DNA from: Ochotona curzoniae
Taxonomy: Eukaryota > Chordata > Mammalia > Lagomorpha > Ochotonidae
Direction of reading: 5' to 3'
Length of the DNA: 64,000 nucleotides
Assembly (NCBI RefSeq): GCF_017591425.1
Contig: NW_024466512.1
Span: 18,169,001-18,233,000, forward strand
In this document: positions 1-11,385 of the stretch, piece after piece
Position numbering within the stretch: position 1 is the stretch's first letter
Layout of the letters: each line of letters begins with the position of its first letter
Notes under the pieces: generated by a model
Told to the model about the DNA's origin: nothing
What the model saw: the letters and a program-made list of their open reading frames with translations, nothing else
The model's database searches: none
Position numbers and translations under genes: made by a program

Positions 1-87
1 CTATAGCTCTCTGAATGACCATCAGGAATGCTGGGGAAGCGAGTTTCATCAGATTGGGGGCTTATTTGGCTCCGATGCATTGATGTG

Positions 88-1719
88 GATCAGTGCGCAC
101 TGTGCGGATCTGTGGGCAGTGTGAGGATCTGTGTGCACTGTGCGAATCTGTGTGCAGTGTGAGGATCTGTGGGCACTGTGCAGATCTGTGTGCAGTGTGA
201 GGATCTGTGTGCAGTGTGAGGATCTGTGTGCAGTGTGAGGATCTGTGGGCAGTGTGCGGATCTGTGGGCAGTGTGAGGATCTGTGGGCAGTGTGCGGATC
301 TGTGGGCAGTGTGAGGATCTGTGGGCAGTGTGAGGATCTGTGGGCAGTGTGAGCATCTGTGGGCAGTGTGAGGATCTGTGGGCAGTGTGAGCATCTGTGG
401 GCAGTGTGAGCATCTGTGGGCAGTGTGAGGATCTGTGGGCAGTGTGAGCATCTGTGGGCAGTGTGCGGATCTGTGGGCAGTGTGCGGATCTGTAGGCAGT
501 GTGAGGATCTGTGTGCAGTGTGAGGATCTGTGTGCAGTGTGAGCATCTGTGGGCAGTGTGAGCATCTGCGGGCAGTGTGAGGATCTGTGGGCAGTGTGAG
601 GATCTGTAGGCAGTGTGAGGATCTGTGGGCAGTGTGAGGATCTGTGGGCAGTGTGCGGATCTGTGTGCAGTGTGCGGATCTGTGGGCAGTGTGCGGATCT
701 GTGGGCAGTGTGAGAATCTGTGTGCAGTGTGAGGATCTGTGGGCAGTGTGAGCATCTGTGGGCAGTGTGAGGATCTGTGGGCAGTGTGAGGATCTGTGGG
801 CAGTGTGAGGATCTGTGGGCAGTGTGAGCATCTGTGGGCAGTGTGAGCATCTGTGGGCAGTGTGAGGATCTGTGGGCAGTGTGAGCATCTGTGGGCAGTG
901 TGCGGATCTGTGGGCAGTGTGAGCATCTGTGGGCAGTGTGAGGATCTGTGGGCAGTGTGCGGATCTGTGGGCAATGTGAGGATCTGTGGGCAGTGTGAGG
1001 ATCTGTGGGCAGTGTGAGGATCTGTGGGCAGTGTGAGGATCTGTAGGCAGTGTGAGGATCTGTGTGCAGTGTGAGGATCTGTGTGCAGTGTGAGGATCTG
1101 TGGGCAGTGTGAGGATCTGTGGGCAGTGTGAGGATCTGTGGGCAGTGTGAGGATCTGTGGGCAGTGTGAGGATCTGTGTGCAGTGTGAGCATCTGTGGGC
1201 AGTGTGAGGATCTGTTGGCAAAGTGAGGATCTGTGTGCAGTGTGCGGATCTGTGTGCAGTGTGCGGATCTGTGGGCAGTGTGAGGATCTGTTGGCAAAGT
1301 GAGGATCTGTGTGCAGTGTGAGGATCTGTGTGCAGTGTGCGGATCTGTGGGCAGTGTGAGGATCTGTGGGCAGTGTGAGCATCTGTGGGCAGTGTGAGGA
1401 TCTGTGTGCAGTGTGAGCATCTGTAGGCAGTGTGAGGATCTGTGTGCAGTGTGAGGATCTGTGGGCAGTGTGAGCATCTGTGGGCAGTGTGAGGATCTGT
1501 GGGCAGTGTGAGGATCTGTGGGCAGTGTGAGGATCTGTGGGCAGTGTGCGGATCTGTGTGCAGTGCGGATCTGTGGGCAGTGTGAGCATCTGTGGGCAGT
1601 GTGAGGATCTGTTGGCAAAGTGAGGATCTGTGTGCAGTGTGCGGATCTGTGGGCAGTGTGCGGATCTGTGGGCAGTGTGAGGATCTGTGGGCAGTGTGAG
1701 CATCTGTGGGCTGTCTGCG
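88..1719 (+). repeat. 19-bp minisatellite, 86 units
   Basis: Tandem array with consensus unit GTGAGGATCTGTGGGCAGT. Phased on GATCT, units run without a single indel from 107 to 1550 (76 x 19 bases). One 17-base unit follows (1551-1567, missing TG in the GTGTG part), then eight more 19-base units to 1719. The unit at 88-106 is degenerate, as is the last (1701-1719), so decay is at the edges. Most variation is at three points: GTGAGG/GTGCGG, GGATCT/GCATCT, and TGTGGGC/TGTGTGC. A rarer TTGGCAAAG variant occurs three times. The + strand is G-rich and C-poor. All three antisense frames are open for about 1.6 kb because 19 is not a multiple of 3 and the antisense unit lacks stops in every phase; I do not read these as genes. 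Confidence 0.98.
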
Positions 1720-2280
1720 AATGTTGGTGGGTAGTGTTTTCCTGTTTAACCACTTTTCATAATTGCTGGTGATGTAGTCTATCAATGAATGTTCCTTTTT
1801 TGTTGGCGAAAGCGCTTTCTTCTAATGGACAGTTTTATAAGAAGCCTAGAAATTGTAACATTCAATAGTTAATGAAATTACTTCTCAAAATTAAGCTGTT
1901 TTAGCGCGAATAGAAATTTTCCTTCTGAAATCTAAAACTCTCTTTCCTTGGGGTGAGAATGGAATAGCAAATTACATAAATCACTATATTATCATCATAA
2001 TAAGGAGGCTTTAGAAATAAAATTTCACGCATGTACTTCTTTCATATGTACTGTATGAAGCAAGCAGAGTTCTTTGCATTTCTTGAGCAAAAGATATAAT
2101 TTATTCCTCTGGGTTCTGGTTATTATTTTTCCTGCTTTTCAAAGGAGGTCATTTGCTAAGTGGAGCCCAACTGCTCTTACTGGGGCAGAGGTCTTCAAAG
2201 GGAGATTATTCATGCTGCTGTAACATTCCATTGGGTGATGTTGTTATATGGCTTAGTGATCAGTTCAGATAGCTCTACGT
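1720..2280. other. Unassigned AT-rich DNA
   Basis: Flank of the minisatellite. I see no gene, tandem repeat or repeat family I can name. The AT-rich sequence has only short accidental reading frames. Confidence 0.5.
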
Positions 2281-2284
2281 AGGT

Positions 2285-2672
2285 TTGATTCAGGCAACCT
2301 TTAGGCAAAATACAAGGTCAATGGATATATAGCTAAACATGTATATACATATATTTATCTAGAGGAACTGTATAATGTTGGGAAGTATACTGCGAATTGA
2401 AGATACAATACAATTGCATCTCTATTTGTGATTAAACTGTTAAATTGTTTTTGGCAATAGGATGCGAGGCTCTATGACTGTCTATACCTACAATGTCATG
2501 ATAGATTTAAATTGAAGAATGTCGGATTTGTGACTATTGAAGGACTATACTATTGTTATAATATAAGGGGAAACATTGGGGAGGAGGGGGCATGGGAGAG
2601 GGTAGAAAGATCACTTTTCTACACTTGAGTCTAGAAACTGTATCATGAAAAATAAAAATAAAAAATGTATCA
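2285..2672 (+). mobile_element. L1 3'-UTR fragment, 5'-truncated
   Basis: The end has the G-rich block (GGGGAGGAGGGGGCATGGG at about 2578) followed by 'GAAACTGTATCATGAAAAATAAAAATAAA', the 3' terminus shared with the fragments at 16.7, 19.6, 48.15, 59.3 and 60.3 kb. The stretch 'GACTATACTATTGT' (about 2544) recurs at about 16,722. It is non-coding, and the 5' limit is approximate. L1 is an autonomous LINE; this is a dead 3' fragment. Confidence 0.7.
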
Positions 2673-5000
2673 AGAGACCTTGTGTATAGTGGTGTTAAGG
2701 GGAGATCATGACATCCTATGACGTTAGAGTAAATAGGTGAATGAAAGTAGTAGATAATTCACGAAGTCAGTTGAGCAACACACCAAGACAACAACTTCTG
2801 ATCTAACTATCCAGCTGTTTTTCTGGATTTCTTCCCGTAAGAGCTTTCAAAATCAATCCAGGCTCCAGCTGTGAGCAAACTTGCAAAAGAGATCTTGTAT
2901 CATGTGGATGAAACTGTGCAAAGCTTCTTGTGAGCAATAATATAATGACATTAAAAGAAATGGTTAATGTAAGGCCAGCCCTGGCAATTAGGGTGGGCAG
3001 TATCAAAGAGATCTGAAAGCCCAGGGAATAGCTTATTTTAATGACAGCTCCAATGCCTCACAAATTTACTAGCTGCTTTAAATATTAACCCAAGGAAGTG
3101 TTATCAACAAAGAAAGTGTGGGTAAGGCTGGAAATGTTGATTAAAATACTATTTCTAAAGGAGAGAAGTGGGAGAGTGGATTATAGTGCTGCCTTATTAT
3201 TTTGTGACACCTTCTTTGGGGACCAATTTGCATATGTGAGTCAAACTGTCATTGTTATATTTGCATGCAGTGGTGGTTGCAGTTGAAGTAGCACAGGGTT
3301 TACTGGTGTGAGAAGGTAGCTAAGGATATGCTTTAAGGTGTGTGCAGTGAAACCTGCCACCTGCAGTATGCTCCTGGGATACCCAGCAGTTCTCTGATTG
3401 ATAGGCACGCTCTTGCTACGCTTGAAAGATGGCAAAATGGTGTGTGGGGAGCATTAAGGAGGGGGAGTCGCTTAATCCACTTTCAAATTTTTGCTGAAAT
3501 TGGCCCTTGTGGTATTTTTAATTCACATCTGGAGGAAAATCAATGTGGCCACACTTATTAGCACGTTCTAAAGAAATAAGTCAAGAGCTGCTTAGCCTGC
3601 ACAGGTGTAGCTGTTATCAACATCTCTGCAGAGCAGTGTCAATATAGTGTGTGTTATTTTAGACTCCACAGGTGGGCTAGAGCTCAGAACAAGCCAGAAG
3701 AGCGTTAACAGGTCCTTAAATTTTTTTTAAAGTTAATTTTCTAAGAAAGAAATCAGTGAATGAGATGAGCTAGGCCCACTGGCTCATACATTGAGAGACT
3801 TCCAAGGAAAGGGGAAAGCACAGGAAAACAAAGCCACTATTTCGCCAAGAAGAAACTGCTAAAGAGGTGTTCTGCAGCTTAGAGTGATGTCTACCTGTTT
3901 TCAGGGTAGCCTGTAGTTGATTTACCTTCTTCTTTCTCCCACATGTCAAACACTTATAAAAACTTGAGCCCAAAAAATAGCACTCATGGTAACTATGAGA
4001 TCATTGTATCACTGAAACATTCACAGAATTGAAAACTTGGGACTTGAAGAGTTAGTTAAAGAATCTCATTTTGGAAAGATCTTTTTCTGAGAATATTTTA
4101 CAATAGGAGCAGATTTTTTTCCTGTTTGATATTTTTGGAATATTTCAATATCCCTCTTCTGAGATCTTCTACTTAGAATATAAAAAAGCTTGGGAAACAA
4201 TTGCATTAGGGTTCTCCTTTGGATATAATGTAGTACTGGACATGTAGCTGACATGATAGAAGCATGTAGTTTCTGAGTAGAGGCTCCCTATTTTAGAAGA
4301 ATATAGCACACGTGGCTAGAGATAGGATGTGAGTGCCCAAAAGAGAATACTAATACCTGAGTTTTAGGTAGTGACAGCTCCTGTATTTTGGCTATAACAT
4401 GGACATATGAAGCTTTGGATTTTTATGTTGTATGTTTATAACATACGTCCTGCAATTGGAAGTCAATAGGGAATCTGATGTGTACTCCAGACACAAGAAG
4501 TTACAGTCTGCATTGAATTCTGACATATCCTGTGATCGTAAGAGTGCATGTGTGCCTAGTCAATACTACAGATGCACAGATTGAAGCAAGTCTGTGTGGT
4601 ACTGGAAAATGTTCCAAAATGGAGACAGATGCCTTAACCACTGTTGCTTTTCTCTCTTTATGGTAACTCATTTTCACTAGTCATTGTAGCTGTTATTTAA
4701 AAAGAGATTCATGGACTGAGTCAATCTGCTTCTTCAGAGAGACAACATTTTATTCAGAACCAACTTTATTATGACACTATTCCTAGCTGATAACTAGGAA
4801 AAACAATAATGCATTTATAGCAAAATAGATGAAATAGAACCCAATCAGTAGTCTTATAGGGAATAAACACAGAGTGACCCCTGGGATGTTTCATGTAAGT
4901 TAAGGATTGATCAATCAACTTCACAAAGCAGATTTCATGTTGTTGGTGAGCTGCCAATTGGAATGCCCACATCGCATATCAAGTCCCACTTCTACTTCCT
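2673..5000. other. Unassigned, repeat-poor DNA
   Basis: No repeat family recognised and no coding signal. Reading frames here are at most about 73 residues and lack recognisable domains. A small palindrome (GTATGTTTATAACATAC) lies near 4429-4446. Confidence 0.5.
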
Positions 5001-5004
5001 GACT

Positions 5005-5165
5005 GTGCACGTCCTGGGAAGCAGGAGGTGATGTTTCAGACACTTGCACCTCTGCCACCCATGATGCAAACCCAGACTATATTCTTAGTACCTGGTTGCA
5101 GACTGGCCCAGTTCTGACTCTTGCGGTATCAGAAAATGAACCAGTGTTACTCTACCTTTCAAGCA
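5005..5165 (+). mobile_element. Old CSINE fragment
   Basis: Contains diverged central CSINE sequence (GGCAGGAGGTGATG-like, then 'ACTTGCACCTCTGCCACCCATG'), corresponding to the 'acttgggtccctgccacccatgtgg' part of older C repeats. Head and tail are missing or eroded. Confidence 0.45.
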
Positions 5166-5262
5166 ATTTAAAAATTAACAATAAACACTCTATACATCAT
5201 GAATAAATTCTTCTCAAAGGATAAAATGCATGCTATAGTGGCTTCTAGTAGGCAAACCTAGG

Positions 5263-5588
5263 AAGATTTTGTAAGATTTGTTCTTTCTTTACTTGAAAGA
5301 CAGAATTAGAGAGGAAGGGTAGAGAAAAATAGAGATTCTTCTGTCCACTTGTTCACTCCACAAATGACCTTAGTGACTGGGGGTGGACCCAGCTTAAGGC
5401 AGGAGCCAAGAGCTTATTCTGGGCTTCCTACGTGCAGGGGCACACGCACTTAGGCCATGTTTTGCAGCATCCCAGAGGCATTAGCCAGGAGCTGGCCTAG
5501 CAGTGGGACAGTTAAAATGACCTGGCATCCTTATGGGTGCCAGCATCGTAGAAAGAGGCTTAATGTGCTAGGCCACAATGCCAGTCCC
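5263..5588 (-). mobile_element. CSINE (tRNA-derived SINE)
   Basis: Reads on the + strand as the reverse complement: T-rich tail, polypurine block (AGAGAGGAAGGGTAGAG), 'GTCCACTTGTTCACTCC', then the head complement ending 'TGCTAGGCCACAATGCCAGTCCC'. It is full length but diverged, and is a non-autonomous element mobilised by L1. Confidence 0.8.
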
Positions 5589-6402
5589 TCAGGGAAACTC
5601 TTTGAAGAAGTGATTGGTATCCATCAGATGTAACTAATACAGTCAATTTGATAAGGAAAGAGACTCCACTTAAGGCATGTAATATCGCAATAAATAAAAT
5701 AATTTAGAAGGTGAAATGGAAAAAATACTTCATTTCCCAATTATATTTAATAACAGTTATAGAAATTTTACACGTTTCTTAAAATTAGCTCATTTAAAGT
5801 ACATAAAGTAATACTTTTTAAGTATTTTATGGAGTTATTCAACGATTATCATTTATTCCCTGGAGTCCAACCAAGGAAGCTATGATAACCTTAAGATTGA
5901 CCTGTGTGCCATATACTGCCATCAAAGACCAAACAAGTTACCCTTTTAATTAGTAACTATAAATCTTCCTTAAGCTGTAGTTGAAGAGGGCTTTGTGGTT
6001 AATCAGATGGCAGGCTTAAACGCTAAATCTTGTCTATTAAATATGTGATGAACTTAAAATTCAGTGAGTCACATCTGGTACTTAAGGCAAATGTGAATGC
6101 TGAAACAAAATGACCACCACCACACCACCAAATAAATACATAAATAAATAACAGACTTTGAATAAGTTTGGATCCCACTACATTTTTAAGTTATTCTGTT
6201 TATGTGAGGTTAAAAAAAATCATGCTATTTCACAATATAGGCTTCGCAGCACAGTAAGACTCTCCAGTCTACCCTCCAGGTTGCCCGTGTTCCCTTCCAG
6301 TTTCCTCCTTCCAGATATATTGAATTTTTTTATGATGACATACTTTCAATATACTTCACAATCATAAGCTTAATACTATAATGGATAAAGAAATGAAGAA
6401 AT
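5589..6402. other. Unassigned AT-rich DNA
   Basis: No gene or recognisable repeat. A short AAAT-rich tract lies near 6127-6150. Confidence 0.5.
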
Positions 6403-6705
6403 CCAGGACTAATGCTGTGGCTCAATAGGCAAATTTTCCACCTTTAAGCACCAGTGTCTCATACGGGCACCAGTTCATGTCCTGGCTGTTCCACTTCAGA
6501 TCCAGCTCCCTGATTATGACCTGGGGATGCAGTTGAGGATGGCTCAAATCTTGGGACCCTGTACTTACATGGAACATGTAGAGGGATCTCCTGGCTCCTG
6601 GCTTTGAATCAGCTTGGCTCTGGTCCTTGTTCCCATTTGGGAAATGAAACAGCAGATGGATGGAAGATTTTTCTCCTTCAATCTGCAAATTTGTCTTTCA
6701 CTTTT
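6403..6705 (+). mobile_element. CSINE, full length, diverged
   Basis: Starts 'CAGGACTAATGCTGTGGCTCAATAGG', contains 'CATACGGGCACCAGTTCATGTCC' (B-box region), 'CTTGGGACCCTGTACTTACATGG', 'CTCCTGGCTCCTGGC' and 'GATGGATGGAAGATTTTTCTCC', and ends near a T-rich tract. Orientation follows from the head-to-tail order. Confidence 0.8.
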
Positions 6706-7153
6706 TTTTTCTTTTTTCCTTTTTTTTTTTTAAATTTTAAACTTAGCAGTTTATAGTATTCAAGCAAGATTTGTAGAACTTCATGCATTCTAGGGCAACC
6801 AAATCAGTCTTGTAACTCTAACAAGCCATATATTAACAATTGAAGAGTGGAACAGTCTTAGGCGAGTGAGCAGAGAAATCCTCCTTAACTTAGCAAGTGA
6901 GGAGTAACTGAACTCTACGTCCTACCTGGTGAGGTCTAGGAAAAGCCAAGTCGGAAGCCCGACCCTAAGGTACAGGCTGAGCAATTAAAAACCAGCTGAC
7001 TTCCTGTCTGTTCAAAACTTTCTATATTATTCTCTCTGTATCTGAGCTAATTTTGGGGTTCCAGTGTGATCCTGATGGTCAGTGCAAGAGAGGATGGGGG
7101 GCCAGAGCTGGAACCAAGTAAACATCAGCCTTTCTAATAAAAATACATGAATC
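6706..7153. other. Unassigned DNA
   Basis: A T-rich tract (6705-6732) is followed by sequence I cannot assign. The 'AAAAGCCAAGTCGGAAGCCCGACCCTAAGG' stretch near 6943 may come from an old transposable element, but I cannot name a family. Confidence 0.35.
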
Positions 7154-7211
7154 AAAGAAGAAAAGAAAAGAAAAGAAAAAAAGAAAAGAGGAAAGGAAAA
7201 GAAAGGAAAAA
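7154..7211 (+). repeat. (GAAA)n polypurine tract
   Basis: An unbroken A/G tract of GAAA and GGAAA units, 58 bases. Purine-only on the + strand. Confidence 0.95.
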
Positions 7212-7269
7212 TAGTATATAAAAAACCCTTTTTGTCAAGAATTATAAAGGCAATAAACAATATCAAAAT

Positions 7270-9150
7270 ATCACAATATTATTTTTAATCATAAAGATTC
7301 CTTGTTTTTAACTCTGTGTTACCACACATGGAAAACATGTTATTTTTGTTTTTGAAACCTGCTCATTTCGCTCAGTGAAATGGTTTTCAGTTACATCTAT
7401 TTTGTTGCAAAAGACAGGACTTCACTCTTTTTTATGGCTGAGTAGCATTCCAAAGTATATGTATATCCCATGTTCCTCATCCAGCCAACAGTTCATAGAC
7501 ATTTAAATTCATTCCATATCTTAGCTATTGTGAAGTGAGCAACCACAAATACGGGAGGCAGATAACTTTTTCATACACTGATATAATTCCACTTGCATAA
7601 ATTCCCTGATGTAGGATGGCTGGAGTGATATTGTAGATACATTTTCAGATATCTCCATGATGTAGTCCATAGCGCTTGTACTGGTTAGCATTCCCTCTAT
7701 CAGTGGGTTGGGGTTCCCCCTGCAGTTATTATTTTTTTAATTTTTCAAAAGATAGCTGAATATTCTAATAGCAATGAAATGAAACCTCATTGTGGTTTGT
7801 ATTTGCATTTCCATGATGGCTAGCCATCCTGAGCACTCCTTTTTTCCATATGACTGTGGGTCATTGGTAGTTTATCTTTGAAAAATTTCTGTTCATGTCC
7901 TTTTCCCAGTTTTTTTAAACTAAATTTCTTGAGATAGTTATAGATTCTAGATGTAAATCCTTTATCAGTTACATAGTTTAAAAACGTTTTCTTCCATTCC
8001 GTCCTTGCCTCTTCACTTTGCTCAGGACATAAGCTTCTTAGCTTTATGTAATCCTACTTGACTTCTTTTGCTTTAATTGCCTGCTTCTGTGTTCTTTAAG
8101 ACATCTTTGCCCATACTGATGTCTTGTAGTTTCCTTGATAGTATCAGCTATTAATTTAGAATCTTGAACCATTTTGTGTTGACTTTTGTATAAAGTATAA
8201 GGTGGGGCTCTTGTTCATACTTCTGCACATAAAAATCCATCACTTTATTGGAAGACGCTGTCCTCTTTATGACTCTGATTTTAAGTAATTTTTCAGTCAG
8301 TTGGATATAGACGGTTAGGATGATTTCCAGGCTTTCTATTCTATCCCATTGATCCACATGTACTGCAACCACATTTCTTTTTTTAGGTTTATTTATTTTT
8401 ACTGGAAAATCAGATAATACAGAGAAGGAGATAAAGAGAGGAAGATCTTCCATCCGCTGTTTCACTCCCCAAGTGGCCACAGTGGCCAGGGGTGGAGCCC
8501 AACCAAAACCAGGAGCCAGGAGCTTCTTCCAGGTCTCCTGCATGGGTGCAGGGTCCCAAGGCTTTGAGCCATCCTCGGCTGCTTCTCCAGGCCATAAACA
8601 GGATCCTGATGGGAAGTGGGGTTGCTGAGACATGAACTGGTGCCTATGGTGGGATTCTGGCTCATGCAAGGTGAGGACATTTGTCGCTAGGCTACTGTGC
8701 CAGATACCCAAAATCACATTTCTTTTTGATTATTATGCCATGTACTGTGCCTTGAAATCTGGTCATGTGATGTCCTTGTTTTTGTTTCTTAAGATTGCTT
8801 TACCTATTAAGGACTCTTTTGACTCCATGTGAATTTTAGTATTTTTTTTTGTTTTGCTAGAGCTCAGAAAAGTATTATTGATGTTTTGATTAGAATCTCA
8901 CTGAATCTCTGAATTGCTTTTGATAATATGGACATTCTTTCAACTGATGACCCTGACAAATCCTTCCATATTTTAAATCTTCTCCTGTGTCTCGTACTTT
9001 TCAGTGTAGAGCTCTTGCACATCTGTGCTTCCATTTATTACAAGCTATTTACATTTTTGATAGCTTGTTTCACTTATTGCTTGGATTTACTTTATTGTGC
9101 AAAAAATGTGCAGAATTTTCTTCTTTTGTATTTAAACATCCTGCTTTGTT
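7270..9150 (-). mobile_element. L1 fragment (3' UTR and end of ORF2), split by a SINE
   Basis: The + strand shows the antisense L1 3' end: 'TTTTATGGCTGAGTAGCATTCC', 'GCTATTGTGAAGTGAGCAACCACAA', 'GATAGTTATAGATTCTAGATG' and 'AATCTTGAACCATTTTGTGTTGACTTTTGT', the usual antisense order from 3' UTR into ORF2. It continues after the SINE at 8383-8714 with 'TGCCATGTACTGTGCCTTGAAATC' and on to about 9150. There is no intact reading frame. The long accidental frame across 8151-8717 is SINE plus L1. Confidence 0.85.
8383..8714 (-). mobile_element. CSINE inserted in L1, exact 13-bp TSD
   Basis: Full-length minus-strand CSINE: tail complement 'AGGTTTATTTATTTTTACTGG', polypurine AGAGAAGGAGATAAAGAGAGG, and head complement ending 'GCTAGGCTACTGTGCCAG'. 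Perfect direct repeats CACATTTCTTTTT flank it (8370-8382 and 8715-8727), so it inserted into the L1 after the L1 was fixed. Confidence 0.93.
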
Positions 9151-9214
9151 GTGTATGTGAATGCATGTATGAGAGGGAGAGAATGAGGAAGGGAAATTAG
9201 GGAAGCAGAGAGGC

Positions 9215-10200
9215 ATGGAGAGAGAGAAATTCTTTATCCATTTATCAATTGATAAGCATTTAGGTTGATGCTGTATCTTTGCTATTTCTGAATTATACCT
9301 TCAGTGAATGTGGAAATATGTATATCTCTTTGAGTTCGATATTTTAACTTTTTTGGATATACATAAACACAAGGATTGCTTGACAATGCTATAACTCTTG
9401 CTTTTTCAGTTTTTGAGGAATCTTCATAATGCTTTCTAAAATAGCAATACCAATTTATGTTTCTACAGAGAGCATTCAAGTGTTTTCTTTCCACCACACC
9501 CTCATAAACACTCATTATCTCTTATTTGGTAATGAAACCCTAATGGGTGTGAAGTGACTTTCCATGGTGTTTGAGATTGCATGGTAGTGGTATTGACAAA
9601 CTTTTCATGTACCTGTTAGCCATTAACATTTCTCCTTCAGAAAAAAAAAAATCTCTTCAGGCCTTCTGCCCATTTCAAATCATGGTATTTCTTTCCTTGG
9701 TCTTGAAGTTGCATGAATTCTCCATGTATTTTACATTGTGTAATCACCAGGCCTGAGATTTGCAAATATCTTTCCCATTCAGAAGATTTAATTTGATGGT
9801 AGGAGATATTGTTTGATATGGTCACATTTGTTTACTTTTGCTTTTGGTTCCTGTGCTTTTGGGAAATCATTGACAAGACTAATGACAAGGAATTTTTACC
9901 TATGTTCTTTCAAGGAGTTTTATGTTGTCAGATCTTGGATTTAAGTCTTTAATCCTTTTTGAAATTTTTTTTTGTACATTTTTTTGTAAGAGCTAATTGT
10001 GTTTTATTGCATGTGTATATCTAGTTTATTAAAGAGATCATTCTTTCTCATTGTATATCCTTGACACTGATATGAAAGATTAGTTGATCGTCTGTTCATT
10101 TCTTGGTTCTACATTCTGTTCCATGATGTTGAACTAGTTTCTTTCCCCTTGTTTACCAATGAAAGTGTTATCACCTTCCTATTTTAAATATAATGACTTT
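9215..10200 (-). mobile_element. Second L1 3' fragment
   Basis: Antisense L1 again begins at the 3' end: 'TTTATCCATTTATCAATTGATAAGCATTTAGG', 'CATTTGAGGTTTTTGAGG'-like sequence, 'ATTCTCCATGTATTTTACA', 'GTCTTTAATCCTTTTTGAA' and, at about 10,110, 'TTCTACATTCTGTTCCATG'. It re-covers the L1 interval present at 7.27-8.35 kb, so it is a separate insertion or a duplicate rather than a continuation. Confidence 0.75.
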
Positions 10201-10253
10201 GTAGAGTTTAATTAAGAGCATAAATTAAAAAGCCAGTTTCAAGAATTGAATCA

Positions 10254-10601
10254 GGGGCCCGGCGTGATGGCCTAGCAGCTAAAGTCCTCACCTTGAACAT
10301 GCCAGCATCCCATATGGGCGCCGGTTCTAATTGCCAGAGCTCCACTTCCCATGCAGCTCCCTGTTTGTGGCTGGGAAAAGCAGTTGAGAACAGCCCAAAG
10401 CTTTGCGACCCTGAACTCACGTGGGAGACCTGCATGAAGCCCCAGGCTCCTCACTTAGGATCGACTCAGCAGTGGCCATTGTGGCCACCTGGGGAATGAA
10501 TCATCTGACAGAAGATATTCTTCTCTGTCTCTCCTCCTCTCTGTATATCTCACTTTGCAATAACACATAAAATAAATCTTAAAAAAAAGGTTTAAAAAAC
10601 A
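10254..10601 (+). mobile_element. CSINE, full length, exact 13-bp TSD
   Basis: Begins GGGGCCCGGCGTGATGGCCT, has the B-box region 'GGGCGCCGGTTCTAATTGCC', and ends 'CTCTGTATATCTCACTTTGC' plus AAATAAATCTTAAAAAAAA. Perfect direct repeats AAGAATTGAATCA lie at 10,241-10,253 and 10,602-10,614. Confidence 0.95.
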
Positions 10602-10614
10602 AAGAATTGAATCA

Positions 10615-11385
10615 TAGTTATCCTTAAATATCCATATCTTGAGTATGATTTAAGAAGCATTTAAATCAGAATATACTCTGATTAAGCCTGATGTCAATTA
10701 AATATTAGCTCCTCTATCCTTTCCTGAACTTGTTTTCAATAATTACATAGCATATATACAGGAGTACTTCAAACTAGTTCCTAAATTATTTTAACATGAC
10801 TCTACTGCTTGAGAAGAAAATTTAAATCTAAAATTGTGAAGTACACAGTCTTCTCAATATTTTCAAAGTTTTGTAGCAATAAGTTCACCCCCTTAATGCC
10901 ATTTCATAAACTTTGAAGTACCATATATATGTGAGAATGTGCATTTATATATCTATTTAAATATATAAATATATTTATATTCCAGTTTTCAGAAAGCTAA
11001 TGGAAAATGCATACTAGGATAAAAACTATGTTTTGTATCAATACCATGTTATTTTAAGTCCTATAACTTTTGTGCTATGCATGTACTTTTCCCCCAAATA
11101 TTTGCTGCTGTGCCATTGCATATAGACCTATGGTTAAACAGTTAGTATTGAACAAAGTCATGTATTGACTTCAACTAGAAGAAGAACCACAGGGAATTTA
11201 TTTCTGTTCTCTATTAAGAGATTCAGAGTTGTTTTTTTTTTTTAACATTTTCTTAAATGCAGTAAGTCTAACCTGGGGTTATCATATTGTCCAGGGTTTT
11301 TAACACATTAAGTAAAAGTCCTCTTCTTACCTAAATATCAGGAAACTGTACAATTTACTTGCCCTTTTAGAAAAGAGAACAAGTT
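10615..11385. other. Unassigned AT-rich DNA
   Basis: No gene or named repeat. There is an AT-rich low-complexity stretch at 10,921-10,982 (ATATAT, TTTAAATATATAAATATATTTATAT) and a T-tract at about 11,231-11,243. Confidence 0.5.

Noticed and set aside
88..1719. Possible CRISPR array
   Set aside because: There are no unique spacers; units are contiguous and 19 bp, in eukaryotic nuclear DNA.
88..1719. G-quadruplex array
   Set aside because: Only one GGG per 19-bp unit, with loops longer than usual for stable quadruplexes. Not strong enough to call from sequence.
49..1785. Three overlapping minus-strand reading frames of about 540-580 residues
   Set aside because: They are the translation of the 19-bp minisatellite in three phases. 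All three encode the same periodic peptide, with no promoter, splice site or conserved domain, so they are artefacts.
8151..8717. 188-residue minus-strand frame
   Set aside because: It runs through an antisense L1 fragment and a CSINE. The frame crosses the insertion junction and has no family resemblance.
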